From Candidatus Methylomirabilota bacterium (GTDB taxonomy: Bacteria > Methylomirabilota > Methylomirabilia > Methylomirabilales > 2-02-FULL-66-22): DNA of 23,778 nt. The position numbers were made by a program, and so were the translations under genes. Each line of letters opens with the position of its first letter. Positions within the stretch are counted from its first letter, which is position 1. The notes under the pieces are model-generated. The model saw only the letters and a program-made list of their open reading frames with translations, searched no databases and was not told where the DNA came from. Below are positions 13,611 to 21,881 of the stretch, in pieces. The DNA is taken from positions 1-23,778 of the forward strand of contig JACQXP010000246.1 of assembly GCA_016208645.1 (NCBI GenBank). The letters run 5' to 3'.

Positions 13611-14590
13611 AGAGCCAAGAGCCGAGAGACGAGAGCCGAGAGGGGATGAGGCGGGGGCAGGCGACGTCGGGAGCAGCCCCCTTGCAGGGGACCCACGACA
13701 TTCCGCATTCCGCATTCCGCAATCCGCAATCGAGACGGTCGGGGGCCTCGCCGTGGCAGGATGCCTTCCGGCGGTTGCGCCGGAACGGCCCGGCCATGCT
13801 CGGCCTGGGAATCCTCACGGCCTTCGTCCTGGCGGCGGTTCTGGCCCCCTGGATCGCGCCGTACCCGTTCGACAGGACGAACCTGCGCTACGGAGCCAGG
13901 CCGCCCAGCCCGACCCACCTCCTGGGAACGGATGAGCTGGGGCGGGACCTGTTCACGCGGATCCTCTACGGGGCGCGCATCTCCTTCGCGGTCGGCATCC
14001 TGGCCACCCTGGTGAGCCTGACCATCGGCGTGGCCTACGGCTCCATCGCAGGATCGGCGGGCGGTCGGGCGGACCACTTGATGATGCGGGTGGTGGACAT
14101 CCTCTACGGGCTCCCCTTCATGTTCTTTGTCATCATTCTCATGGTGATCTTCGGGCGAAACATCCTGAACCTGTTCGTGGCCCTGGGGGCGGTCCAATGG
14201 CTGACCATGGCCCGGATCGTGCGAGGGCAGGTCCTCAGCCTGAAGGCCCGCGAGTTCGTCCTCTCGGCCCTGGCCATTGGGGTCTCGCCGGCGCGCCTGC
14301 TCGTACGCCACGTGCTTCCCAACGCCCTGGGACCGATCGTCGTCTACGCCACCCTCACGGTGCCGGCCGTCATGCTCGAGGAAGCGTTCCTGAGCTTCCT
14401 GGGCCTGGGCGTTCAGCCCCCCATGGCGAGTTGGGGATCGTTGGCCTCCGAGGGGTCGGCGGCGATGGAGAGCTACCCGTGGCTGATCCTGTTCCCGGGC
14501 CTGGCCCTGACCGTGACCTTGCTTGCGTTGAATTTCCTCGGAGACGGCCTCCGGGACGCCCTGGATCCCCAGATGACCGCGGCCCGATGA
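13607..14590 (+). CDS. oppC: Oligopeptide ABC transporter permease, OppC-like, with a repeat-derived N-terminal extension
   Basis: 327 residues from GTG 13607, which overlaps the oppB stop as GTGA; an in-frame ATG at 13646 would give 314. The conserved part starts near SPWQDAFRRLRRNGPAMLGL and includes PTHLLGTDELGRDLFTRILY, the EAA loop REFVLSALAIGVSPARLLVRH with VLPNALGP, and the ending LLALNFLGDGLRDALDPQM. The stretch ahead of it is unusual. It is translated from two heptamer arrays (R4 and R5), giving peptides such as KSQEPRDESREG and HSAFRNPQSRR that are unlike permease sequence. The core permease should be functional if translation starts in this frame; the true start is uncertain. Confidence 0.88.
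   Translation: MKSQEPRDESREGMRRGQATSGAAPLQGTHDIPHSAFRNPQSRRSGASPWQDAFRRLRRNGPAMLGLGILTAFVLAAVLAPWIAPYPFDRTNLRYGARPPSPTHLLGTDELGRDLFTRILYGARISFAVGILATLVSLTIGVAYGSIAGSAGGRADHLMMRVVDILYGLPFMFFVIILMVIFGRNILNLFVALGAVQWLTMARIVRGQVLSLKAREFVLSALAIGVSPARLLVRHVLPNALGPIVVYATLTVPAVMLEEAFLSFLGLGVQPPMASWGSLASEGSAAMESYPWLILFPGLALTVTLLALNFLGDGLRDALDPQMTAAR
13611..13645. repeat. Five tandem degenerate 7-bp repeats (array R4)
   Basis: Thirty-five bases divide into five heptamers, all variants of agagccg (two exact copies at 13618-13624 and 13632-13638). The array begins directly after the oppB stop codon and ends on the base before ATG 13646, one of the possible starts of oppC. It is read in the oppC frame when translation starts at GTG 13607. 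Confidence 0.75.
13698..13732. repeat. Five tandem degenerate 7-bp repeats (array R5)
   Basis: Five heptamers of the gcattcc/gcaatcc type, with two identical units at 13705-13711 and 13712-13718. It lies inside the translated N-terminus of oppC, upstream of the conserved permease sequence. It is distantly similar in unit sequence to R2 at 2927-2996 (ggaatcc and gcaatca units there). Both arrays follow a cttgcag-plus-G-run stretch (2891-2905 and 13681-13690). Confidence 0.75.
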
Positions 14591-14605
14591 GGAAGCCAGC
14601 AAGGG

Positions 14606-14624
14606 CAATAACGGCGCATTATTG
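14606..14624. promoter_or_regulatory. Small palindrome upstream of the dppD promoter, possible operator
   Basis: caataa (14606-14611) and ttattg (14619-14624) are perfect inverted repeats separated by 7 nt. They lie just before the candidate -35 at 14628. The symmetry and position fit a repressor or activator site, but no cognate regulator is identified. Confidence 0.25.
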
Positions 14625-14627
14625 GGC

Positions 14628-14656
14628 TTGAAGTGTTCTGGCGGCGATGTTAGACT
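14628..14656 (+). promoter_or_regulatory. Candidate sigma70-type promoter of the dppD-dppF ATPase pair
   Basis: TTGAAG (14628-14633) and TAGACT (14651-14656) are separated by exactly 17 nt, each matching 4 of 6 consensus positions. Transcription would start near 14663, about 35 nt before ATG 14698. That excludes the earlier in-frame ATG at 14647. It lies in the 107-nt gap after oppC and may let the ATPases be expressed separately from the transporters upstream. Confidence 0.4.
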
Positions 14657-14697
14657 CATCCGCGTCCTCCCACCCAGCAGTTCACGAAGGGCCATCC

Positions 14698-15690
14698 ATG
14701 ACCAGCAGCCACGCAAGCGGCAACGAGGTCCTGCTGAAGATCGAGGGGCTGCAGACCCACTTCTCCACCGAGGCGGGGACGGTGCGGGCAGTGGACGGCG
14801 TGAGCCTCGCGGTCCGCAAGGGCGAGACCCTGGGCATCGTGGGGGAGTCAGGCTGCGGCAAGAGCGTCACGGCGCTCTCCATCCTGCGGTTGATCCCGAA
14901 TCCCCCCGGCCGGATCGTGGGCGGCCGGATCCTCCTGGAAGGCCGCAACCTGCTCGACTTGCCCGAGGACGAGATGCGGAAGGTGCGGGGCGCCTCCATC
15001 TCCATGATCTTTCAGGAGCCCATGACCTCCCTGAACCCGGTCTTCACCGTCGGCGATCAGATCGCCGAGGGCATCCGCCTCCACCAGAGGCTGTCCAAGC
15101 GCGAATCGTGGAACAAGGCCATCGAGATGCTGCGGGTGGTGCGCATCCCGGATCCGGAGCGACGCGTGGGCGAGTACCCGCACCAGATGTCGGGCGGCAT
15201 GCGGCAGCGCGTGATGATCGCCATGGCCCTGTCCTGCAACCCGCAGCTCCTGATCGCGGACGAGCCCACCACGGCCCTGGACGTGACGATCCAGGCCCAG
15301 ATCCTCGAGCTGCTGAATCAGCTCAAGGCCGAGCTGGGGATGGCGGTCATGCTCATCACCCATGATCTGGGCGTCGTGGCGGACACGGCGGCCCGGGTGG
15401 CGGTGATGTATGCCGGACGGGTGGTGGAGGAGGCCCCGGTCCTGGAGCTCTTCACGCACCCGCTGCACCCGTACACGCAGGGCCTGCTGAATTCCATTCC
15501 GCGCCTGGAAAAGACGGAGCGGCGGGCGCGCCTCCAGGCGATTCCCGGGATGGTGCCCGACATGCTGGAACTCCCCCGTGGCTGCAAATTCCAGGCACGC
15601 TGCCCCAAGGTCTTCGAGCCCTGCAGCGGCGAGGAGCCCGAGTTGAAGACGGCCTCCGGCGAACACCGGGTGCGCTGCTACCTGTATTGA
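14698..15690 (+). CDS. dppD: Peptide ABC transporter ATP-binding protein, DppD/OppD-like
   Basis: 330 residues. Walker A is GESGCGKS (49-56), the ABC signature is MSGGMRQR (from 164), Walker B is LLIADEPTTALD (Asp188/Glu189), followed by the switch LITHDLGVV. The C-terminus has the oligopeptide-transporter extension LHPYTQGLLNSIPRL and GCKFQARCPKVFEPC, whose cysteines bind an Fe-S cluster in some relatives. It hydrolyses ATP to drive peptide import. I chose ATG 14698 over 14647 because the extra 17 residues are not family-like and overlap a candidate -10. It is followed by dppF after 19 nt. With only one ATPase pair for two permease pairs, it may energise both. Confidence 0.93.
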   Translation: MTSSHASGNEVLLKIEGLQTHFSTEAGTVRAVDGVSLAVRKGETLGIVGESGCGKSVTALSILRLIPNPPGRIVGGRILLEGRNLLDLPEDEMRKVRGASISMIFQEPMTSLNPVFTVGDQIAEGIRLHQRLSKRESWNKAIEMLRVVRIPDPERRVGEYPHQMSGGMRQRVMIAMALSCNPQLLIADEPTTALDVTIQAQILELLNQLKAELGMAVMLITHDLGVVADTAARVAVMYAGRVVEEAPVLELFTHPLHPYTQGLLNSIPRLEKTERRARLQAIPGMVPDMLELPRGCKFQARCPKVFEPCSGEEPELKTASGEHRVRCYLY

Positions 15691-15709
15691 TATTGAAGGG
15701 AATCTGTGG

Positions 15710-16681
15710 ATGGCCAACGACACGTTGCTCCAGGTCCGGGACCTGCGGAAATACTTCGACATCAAGCGGGGATTCTTCTGGGGCGAGGCGGCCAAGGTTC
15801 ACGCCGTGGACGGGGTGAGTTTCGATCTCACACACGGCGAGACGCTGGGCCTGGTGGGCGAATCGGGCTGCGGGAAGTCCACCACCGGTCGCCTCATCCT
15901 CCGCCTCATCGAACCGACCTCGGGCGAGGTGACCTTCGATCACGTGCCCATCTTCCAGGCTGACAAGGCCGAGATGCGGCGCCTCCGGCAGCGGATGCAG
16001 ATCATCTTCCAGGATCCCTACTCCTCGCTGAACCCCCGCATGACGGTGGAGCAGATCGTGGGCGAAGGGATCGTCATCCACAAGCTCTGCCAGACCAAGG
16101 CGGAGCGGCGGGAACGCGTGGCGGATCTGCTCCAGAAGGTGGGGTTGAGCCCGGAGCAGATGAACCGCTACCCCCACGAGTTCAGCGGCGGCCAGCGCCA
16201 GCGCGTGGGCATCGCCCGTGCGCTGGCCGTCAAACCCAAGTTGATCATCGCCGACGAGCCGATCTCGGCCCTGGACGTCTCCATCCAGGCCCAGGTCATC
16301 AACCTCTTGGAGGATCTCCAGGAGCAGTTCGACCTGACCTATCTGTTCATTGCCCACGACCTCCGGGTGGTGGAACACATCAGCGATCGCGTGGCCGTGA
16401 TGTACCTCGGGCAGATCGTGGAGCTGGCGGACAGCCAGGAACTGTACGCCAGGCCGCTCCACCCGTACACCGAAGCCCTGCTGTCGGCCATCCCCATCCC
16501 GGATCCGACCACCAAGCGCCAGCGGATCATCCTGGAAGGCGATCCGCCCAGCCCCATTCACCCCCCGCAGGGATGCCGGTTTCACACGCGCTGCCACAAG
16601 CGCTTCGACCGCTGCGATAAGGAGGAACCGGCGCTCCGAGAGGTCGCGCCACGGCACTGGGTCTCCTGTCACCTCTACTGA
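15710..16681 (+). CDS. dppF: Peptide ABC transporter ATP-binding protein, DppF/OppF-like
   Basis: 323 residues. The opening LLQVRDLRKYFDIKRGFFWG and VHAVDGVSFDL is DppF/OppF-type. Walker A is GESGCGKST (50-58), the signature is FSGGQRQRVGIARAL (from 158), Walker B is LIIADEPISALD (Asp182/Glu183), and the H-loop is FIAHDLRVV. The C-terminal LHPYTEALLSAIPIPDP and the CRFHTRCHKRFDRC block complete the family profile. It is the partner of dppD: the two form the heterodimeric motor on the cytoplasmic face of the permeases. The ATG is 19 nt after dppD, with an AAGGGA-type ribosome-binding site at 15694-15699. Confidence 0.93.
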   Translation: MANDTLLQVRDLRKYFDIKRGFFWGEAAKVHAVDGVSFDLTHGETLGLVGESGCGKSTTGRLILRLIEPTSGEVTFDHVPIFQADKAEMRRLRQRMQIIFQDPYSSLNPRMTVEQIVGEGIVIHKLCQTKAERRERVADLLQKVGLSPEQMNRYPHEFSGGQRQRVGIARALAVKPKLIIADEPISALDVSIQAQVINLLEDLQEQFDLTYLFIAHDLRVVEHISDRVAVMYLGQIVELADSQELYARPLHPYTEALLSAIPIPDPTTKRQRIILEGDPPSPIHPPQGCRFHTRCHKRFDRCDKEEPALREVAPRHWVSCHLY

Positions 16682-16767
16682 CGCCGGCCGTGGGGCGCTC
16701 GTGGGGGCTTGCATAGGCGAGTGATCCCTGTCCCCGGAACCCCTTTCCGGTTCCCGTTGAGTCGGGG

Positions 16768-18090
<1,323 letters not shown>

Positions 18091-18105
18091 CTATTGAAAA
18101 ATACA

Positions 18106-18134
18106 TTGACATTCGGGTTTGGCCTCCCTAAGAT
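18106..18134 (+). promoter_or_regulatory. Strong sigma70-type promoter of the SPOR-protein gene
   Basis: A consensus TTGACA (18106-18111) is followed after exactly 17 nt by TAAGAT (18129-18134), with an AT-rich stretch just upstream (18092-18105) like an UP element. It sits 16 nt after the miaB stop and 26 nt before ATG 18161. It is the best promoter match in the window and probably also drives the HU/IHF and MerR genes. Confidence 0.65.
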
Positions 18135-18160
18135 ACTGACGGAAAATCGACGGAGGGCTC

Positions 18161-19102
18161 ATGGCCAAGTTCAGCTTTCGCAAGCGAACTACCGAAGAGG
18201 AAGAGCTCCCTGAAGGAGAGGGAACTGGGGAGGAGGAGGGAGCCGAGGTCAGTGTCCCCGACGAAGGTGGCGGACGTGCAGGAGGGGGGTCACGCCGGCT
18301 CCTCATCATTGCCGGAGTCGGTGTCATTCTGATCGGCGGGTGGTACTTGGCGAACCAACTGTTCCTGGCGCCCCCCCCGCCGCCCCCGGCTCCGGCGCGT
18401 CCGGCGGTCCCGGCACCTCCAGCGAAGGCTCCGGCCCCAGCCGCTCCGACCAAAGAGGCGGCGCCGGCGAAGCCGCCGAGCAAGCCGGAGCAGAAGCCCG
18501 CGGCGCCGGCCAAGGCGGGTGCGGCCCCTCCGGCGGCGCCCGCCAAGCCCGAATCCGCCAAAGCGCCTCCTGCGGAAAAGAAAGCGGCACCCCCCAAAGC
18601 GGAAGCCAAGGCGCCGACCAAACCGGGCCCCGCCCCGGCGGTCGCCCCTCCAACGAATTTCAGCCTGCAAGTAGGGGCGATGGTGATGGAGGAGAACGCG
18701 GAATCGCTGAAGCGGAAGCTGGATGAGAGCGGCTTCTCATCCATGATCCGCAAGGGCACGGCCTTCGTCGCGAAGCAAGTCGTGACGGTGGGAGAGCCGA
18801 CGGGAAAGCGCGAGGCCGAAGATCTCTCCCGGCGATTGAACGTGGACGGATTCCCGTCCCAACTGCTCGCCGTCGGAAACAAGTACACGCCGCAGATCGG
18901 GGCCTTCTTCAACCTGGACGAAGCCATCGACCTGGCGCGGGAGCTCCAGAAGAAGAACTACCACCCGAAGATCACCTCCAAGCCGGCCAACACGGTCGTG
19001 TTCCAGGTGCGGCACGGAAAGTTCGACTCGCGGACGGCCGCAGTGAGGCGAGGAGCAGAACTCAAGGGCAAGGGCTTCAACTTCCTGGTGGTTCGTGAAT
19101 GA
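18161..19102 (+). CDS. SPOR-domain membrane protein
   Basis: 313 residues. A charged cytoplasmic N-terminus (1-45, very acidic at 12-30) precedes one transmembrane segment (about 47-69, LLIIAGVGVILIGGWYLANQ). A long Ala/Pro/Lys-rich linker (70-165) reaches into the periplasm. The C-terminus has two SPOR-like units, beginning FSLQVGAMVMEENAESLKRKL (167-187) and YTPQIGAFFNLDEAIDLARE (242-261). SPOR domains bind denuded peptidoglycan glycans at division sites, so the protein probably acts in septal wall processing, like DedD or FtsN. The specific role is not identifiable. ATG 18161 has CGGAGGG at 18150-18156. A strong promoter lies directly upstream. Confidence 0.88.
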   Translation: MAKFSFRKRTTEEEELPEGEGTGEEEGAEVSVPDEGGGRAGGGSRRLLIIAGVGVILIGGWYLANQLFLAPPPPPPAPARPAVPAPPAKAPAPAAPTKEAAPAKPPSKPEQKPAAPAKAGAAPPAAPAKPESAKAPPAEKKAAPPKAEAKAPTKPGPAPAVAPPTNFSLQVGAMVMEENAESLKRKLDESGFSSMIRKGTAFVAKQVVTVGEPTGKREAEDLSRRLNVDGFPSQLLAVGNKYTPQIGAFFNLDEAIDLARELQKKNYHPKITSKPANTVVFQVRHGKFDSRTAAVRRGAELKGKGFNFLVVRE

Positions 19103-19176
19103 GCGCTGTCTTGGGCGTTCCAGCGGTTGCACGGACCTGCCGACCAGACGATGCTCGGGGGAAGGAGGTGGGGTGA

Positions 19177-19476
19177 GTGACCAAGGCAGACATCGCGTCA
19201 CTGGTGGCTGAGAAGGGCCTGACGAAGAAGCAGGCCATGGAAGCCGTCGAGGCGACCCTGGAAATCATCAAGAGTGCCCTTCGTCGCGGGGAGAAGATCC
19301 AGTTGGTCGGGTTCGGATCTTTCCAGGTGAAGGCCAAACGCGCGCGCAAGGGTCGGAACCCGCAAACCGGCAGCGAAATCACCATCACCGCGCGGAAGGT
19401 CTTGAAGTTCAAGCCCGGCAAGGCCCTGCACCAGACGGTCAACGTCGGCGAGGCGATAGCGCAGGAACATGCCTAG
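19177..19476 (+). CDS. HU/IHF family nucleoid DNA-binding protein
   Basis: 99 residues. MTKADIASLVAEKGLTKKQA forms the dimerisation helices. GEKIQLVGFGSFQV leads into the beta arm, where KGRNPQTGSEITITARKV carries the RNP tip whose proline intercalates into DNA, and LKFKPGKALHQTVN ends the fold. It bends DNA as a dimer and organises the nucleoid or assists recombination and transcription. Sequence alone does not separate HU from IHF-alpha; the following MerR-type gene favours IHF-alpha, because that pair is common in Proteobacteria-like genomes. GTG 19177 is set by GAAGGAGG at 19161-19168. A GTG at 19173 is out of frame. It overlaps the next gene by 8 bases. Confidence 0.92.
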   Translation: MTKADIASLVAEKGLTKKQAMEAVEATLEIIKSALRRGEKIQLVGFGSFQVKAKRARKGRNPQTGSEITITARKVLKFKPGKALHQTVNVGEAIAQEHA

Positions 19477-19882
19477 ACCCCCCCGGAGCCAGCAGGACCC
19501 TGCAGTCGGCACTGCCCCCTCGCGGGAGCGGCCTGCCCCCCCGGCTGCGGAGCTGCCGTCAGAGGTCCCGGACCGTCTCTACTTCCGGATCGGCGAGGTG
19601 TCGGATATCACGGGCGTGCCGCCGTACGTCCTGCGGTACTGGGAGAGCGAGTTTCCCGCCCTGCAGCCGCGGAAGAGCGGCGGCGGCCAGCGCCTGTACC
19701 GGAAACGGGACGTGGCCATGATCCTGGAGATCAAGAAGCTCCTGTACCAGGAGCGGTACACGGTGGCCGGCGCGCGGCGCCGCCTGACGGAGCGGGAGGA
19801 GCGCGCGAGGCGCCTGGAGGCACGCGCCACGCTCCAGCGGTTGCGGGCCGGATTAGAGGGCATTCTCAAGCAACTGTCGTGA
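19469..19882 (+). CDS. MerR-family transcriptional regulator
   Basis: 137 residues. After a Pro-rich, probably disordered N-terminus (1-36) comes the winged helix: YFRIGEVSDITGVPPYVLRY (38-57) is the helix-turn-helix, and the GGGQRLYRKRDV stretch (71-82) is the wing and second helix of the MerR fold. A basic, coiled-coil-prone C-terminal helix (about 100-134) would serve dimerisation. There is no added effector domain and no Cys cluster for metal sensing, so the inducer is unknown. Its gene starts 8 bases before the end of the HU/IHF gene, indicating coupled expression. This small MerR-type protein paired with IHF is seen in many delta-like genomes, with undefined targets. Confidence 0.9.
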   Translation: MPRPPRSQQDPAVGTAPSRERPAPPAAELPSEVPDRLYFRIGEVSDITGVPPYVLRYWESEFPALQPRKSGGGQRLYRKRDVAMILEIKKLLYQERYTVAGARRRLTEREERARRLEARATLQRLRAGLEGILKQLS

Positions 19883-19920
19883 TCCCCCAATTATGACATT
19901 GTTCTCTGCGAATAAAAGAT

Positions 19921-19997
19921 CGGGGCGTGGCGCAGCCTGGTAGCGCACTGGCATGGGGGGCCAGGGGTCAGCAGTTCGAATCTGCTCGCCCCGACCA
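19921..19997 (+). tRNA. tRNA-Pro (anticodon GGG)
   Basis: A 77-nt cloverleaf can be drawn. The acceptor CGGGGCG (19921-19927) pairs with CGCCCCG (19987-19993), the D stem is GCGC/GCGC with an AGCCTGGTA loop, and the anticodon stem CTGGC/GCCAG encloses the loop ATGGGGG, putting GGG at positions 34-36. The T arm is AGCAG-TTCGAAT-CTGCT. The discriminator A and CCA are encoded. It reads CCC and CCU. Confidence 0.96.
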
Positions 19998-20076
19998 ACG
20001 TGGTCGGAAGAACGCGGGATCAACCATCCGCGCAATTGTCGGATCTGCCAATGCCTGACAAAGCAGGGAGAGGGCC

Positions 20077-20859
20077 ATGGGGCGGGAGGAGCGTCCCCTG
20101 ATCCTGGTGTCCAACGACGATGGCATCGGATCGGCGGGCCTGCAGGCGCTGGTGGAGAGTTTGCGCGGACTGGGGGAAGTGGTGGTGGTGGCCCCGGACC
20201 GGGAGCGCAGCGCGGCCGGACATTCCCTGACCCTCAGCCGGCCGCTTCGCGTCTCCCACATTGATGACGGGTGGTACAGCGTGGACGGGACACCCACGGA
20301 CTGCATCACGCTGGCGGTGATGGGGCTGCTGCCCCGGCGCCCGCGCCTGGTGGCCGCGGGGATCAACCACGGCTCGAACATGGGCGACGACGTGACCTAC
20401 TCCGGGACGGTGTCGTCCGCCATCGAAGCGACCCTGCAGGGCATTCCGGCCTTCGCCATCTCGGTGGCCGGCGACGGGGAGGCGGGTTTTCAGAGCGCCG
20501 CGCGGTTCGCCCGGCGGTTGGCCGAGGAGATCTTGCGCCGGGGGCTGCCCCCCGGCACGCTGCTGAATGTGAACGTTCCGAACCTGCCCCCCGACGCGAT
20601 CCAGGGCGTCGCAGTGACCCGCCAGGGACGCCGCGTCTACAGCGAGACGGTGGTTCGGAAGATCGATCCGCGGGGCAAAGCCTATTACTGGATCGGCGGC
20701 ACCGACCCCACGTGGGAGCGTCTGGGAGGGTCGGACTACGAGGCCGTCAGCAGCGGGTGGATCTCCCTGACCCCGCTGCACCTGGATCTCACCAATCACC
20801 GGGCGATCGACGAGCTCAAGGCGTGGGGACTCTCGCTGAACGGCGGCCCGCCTGCCTGA
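20077..20859 (+). CDS. surE: 5'/3'-nucleotidase SurE
   Basis: 260 residues, the family's normal length. The start MGREERPLILVSNDDGIGSAG contains the metal-binding Asp pair (14-15) of SurE. APDRERSAAGHSLTLSRPL and GTPTDCITLAV follow, then the active-site block AAGINHGSNMGDDVTYSGTV with further metal ligands, and the ending SLTPLHLDLTNH. SurE dephosphorylates nucleoside 5'- and 3'-monophosphates and short polyphosphate and supports stationary-phase survival. ATG 20077 has GGGAGAGGG at 20066-20074. It lies 79 nt after tRNA-Pro(GGG) and 82 nt before pcm, the classical surE-pcm pair. Confidence 0.96.
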   Translation: MGREERPLILVSNDDGIGSAGLQALVESLRGLGEVVVVAPDRERSAAGHSLTLSRPLRVSHIDDGWYSVDGTPTDCITLAVMGLLPRRPRLVAAGINHGSNMGDDVTYSGTVSSAIEATLQGIPAFAISVAGDGEAGFQSAARFARRLAEEILRRGLPPGTLLNVNVPNLPPDAIQGVAVTRQGRRVYSETVVRKIDPRGKAYYWIGGTDPTWERLGGSDYEAVSSGWISLTPLHLDLTNHRAIDELKAWGLSLNGGPPA

Positions 20860-20941
20860 GCTGGGAAGAATTCTCCTCGCACGCGGGAAAGGCGCTTTCC
20901 TTCGGAATCGGGTTATGGTATCGTGCACGGCCGAGGCACCG

Positions 20942-21586
20942 ATGAATTTCGCCATCCCCAGAGAGCGCATGGTGGCCGAGCAGCTCGTGCGCCGGGGGAT
21001 CCGGGACGCGCGGGTGCTGCAGGTCATGGGCAAGGTCCCGCGCCACCTGTTCGTGGACGAAGCCCTGGCCGGCCGGGCCTACGGGGATTACCCGCTCCCC
21101 ATCGGAGAGCGCCAGACGATCTCCCAGCCCTACATGGTTGCGCTCATGACCGAGGCGCTGGAACTGGTGGGGCATGAGCGGGTCCTGGAGATCGGCACCG
21201 GGTGCGGGTACCAGACGGCGATCCTGGCCGAGCTGTGCAGCAAGGTCTTCTCGATCGAGCGGATCAAGGGATTGGCGGATCGGGCGGTCCGCACGCTGGA
21301 CAGTCTGGGCTGCTACAACGTGCTGGCGCGGGTGGGCGACGGCTCCCTGGGCTGGCGGGAAGAGGCGCCGTTCGACGCCATCCTGGTGACGGCAGCGGCT
21401 CCCACGGTCCCCCACGCACTGGTCGAGCAACTGGCGCCGAAGGGCCGGCTGGTCATCCCGGTGGGAGATGTCTACAGCCAGGAGTTGCGCAAGGGCGTCT
21501 TGGGCGAAGCGGGAATGCGCTGGAGTGATCTGGGCGGGTGCGTCTTCGTGAAGCTGATCGGCGACCGGGGGTGGCCCAGCGAATAG
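20942..21586 (+). CDS. pcm: Protein-L-isoaspartate O-methyltransferase
   Basis: 214 residues, typical of the PCMT family. MVAEQLVRRGIRDARVLQVM and KVPRHLFVDEALAGRAYGD are conserved openings. QTISQPYMVALM holds the active-site Ser61, and VLEIGTGCGYQTAILAEL (81-98) is SAM motif I. DAILVTAAAPTVPHAL and LVIPVG complete the core. The enzyme methylates isoaspartyl residues so that aged proteins can be repaired. I chose ATG 20942. An in-frame ATG at 20915 would add nine residues, but it lies inside ttatggtat, which looks more like a -10 element. The pairing with surE suggests joint stationary-phase protein and nucleotide maintenance. Confidence 0.94.
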   Translation: MNFAIPRERMVAEQLVRRGIRDARVLQVMGKVPRHLFVDEALAGRAYGDYPLPIGERQTISQPYMVALMTEALELVGHERVLEIGTGCGYQTAILAELCSKVFSIERIKGLADRAVRTLDSLGCYNVLARVGDGSLGWREEAPFDAILVTAAAPTVPHALVEQLAPKGRLVIPVGDVYSQELRKGVLGEAGMRWSDLGGCVFVKLIGDRGWPSE

Positions 21587-21659
21587 CGAACCTCACGTCT
21601 GGCCGCGCGATCCCGACTGGCCGGGGATCCGATCCAGACCGCAAGAATGATATCGAATG

Positions 21660-21737
<78 letters not shown>

Positions 21738-21743
21738 ATCCTC

Positions 21744-21836
21744 GGTGAGGCAGCCCGTGAATTCCGCTGGCCTCACCTATCCCACCTTCGCCAATGATGG
21801 GACCCCCGCCGGGCGGCCGCTGACCGGGGCGAAGGT
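21744..21836 (+). promoter_or_regulatory. Two long hairpins in the apt leader
   Basis: Hairpin A: ggtgaggcagc (21744-21754) pairs with gctggcctcacc (21766-21777) with one bulged base. Hairpin B: accttcgcc (21784-21792) pairs perfectly with ggcgaaggt (21828-21836) and encloses further GC-rich pairing. Together with the terminator-like hairpin at 21850 they form a three-hairpin region between tRNA-Pro(CGG) and apt. I recognise no known riboswitch consensus. Confidence 0.4.
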
Positions 21837-21849
21837 TGCGCGAGGGGAG

Positions 21850-21881
21850 GGCAAGCCAGGGCTGGCTTGCCTTTCGTTTTT
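21850..21881 (+). terminator. Intrinsic-terminator-like hairpin immediately upstream of apt
   Basis: ggcaagcca (21850-21858) and tggcttgcc (21863-21871) make a perfect 9-bp stem with a 4-nt loop. It is followed by tttcgttttt (21872-21881). It ends 8 nt before the apt ribosome-binding site, so it could end the tRNA-Pro transcript or act as an attenuator for apt. Confidence 0.7.

Noticed and set aside
14647..14697. Earlier ATG start for dppD
   Set aside because: The 17 extra residues do not resemble the family, and the codons overlap a candidate -10 box. ATG 14698 fits the conserved N-terminus.
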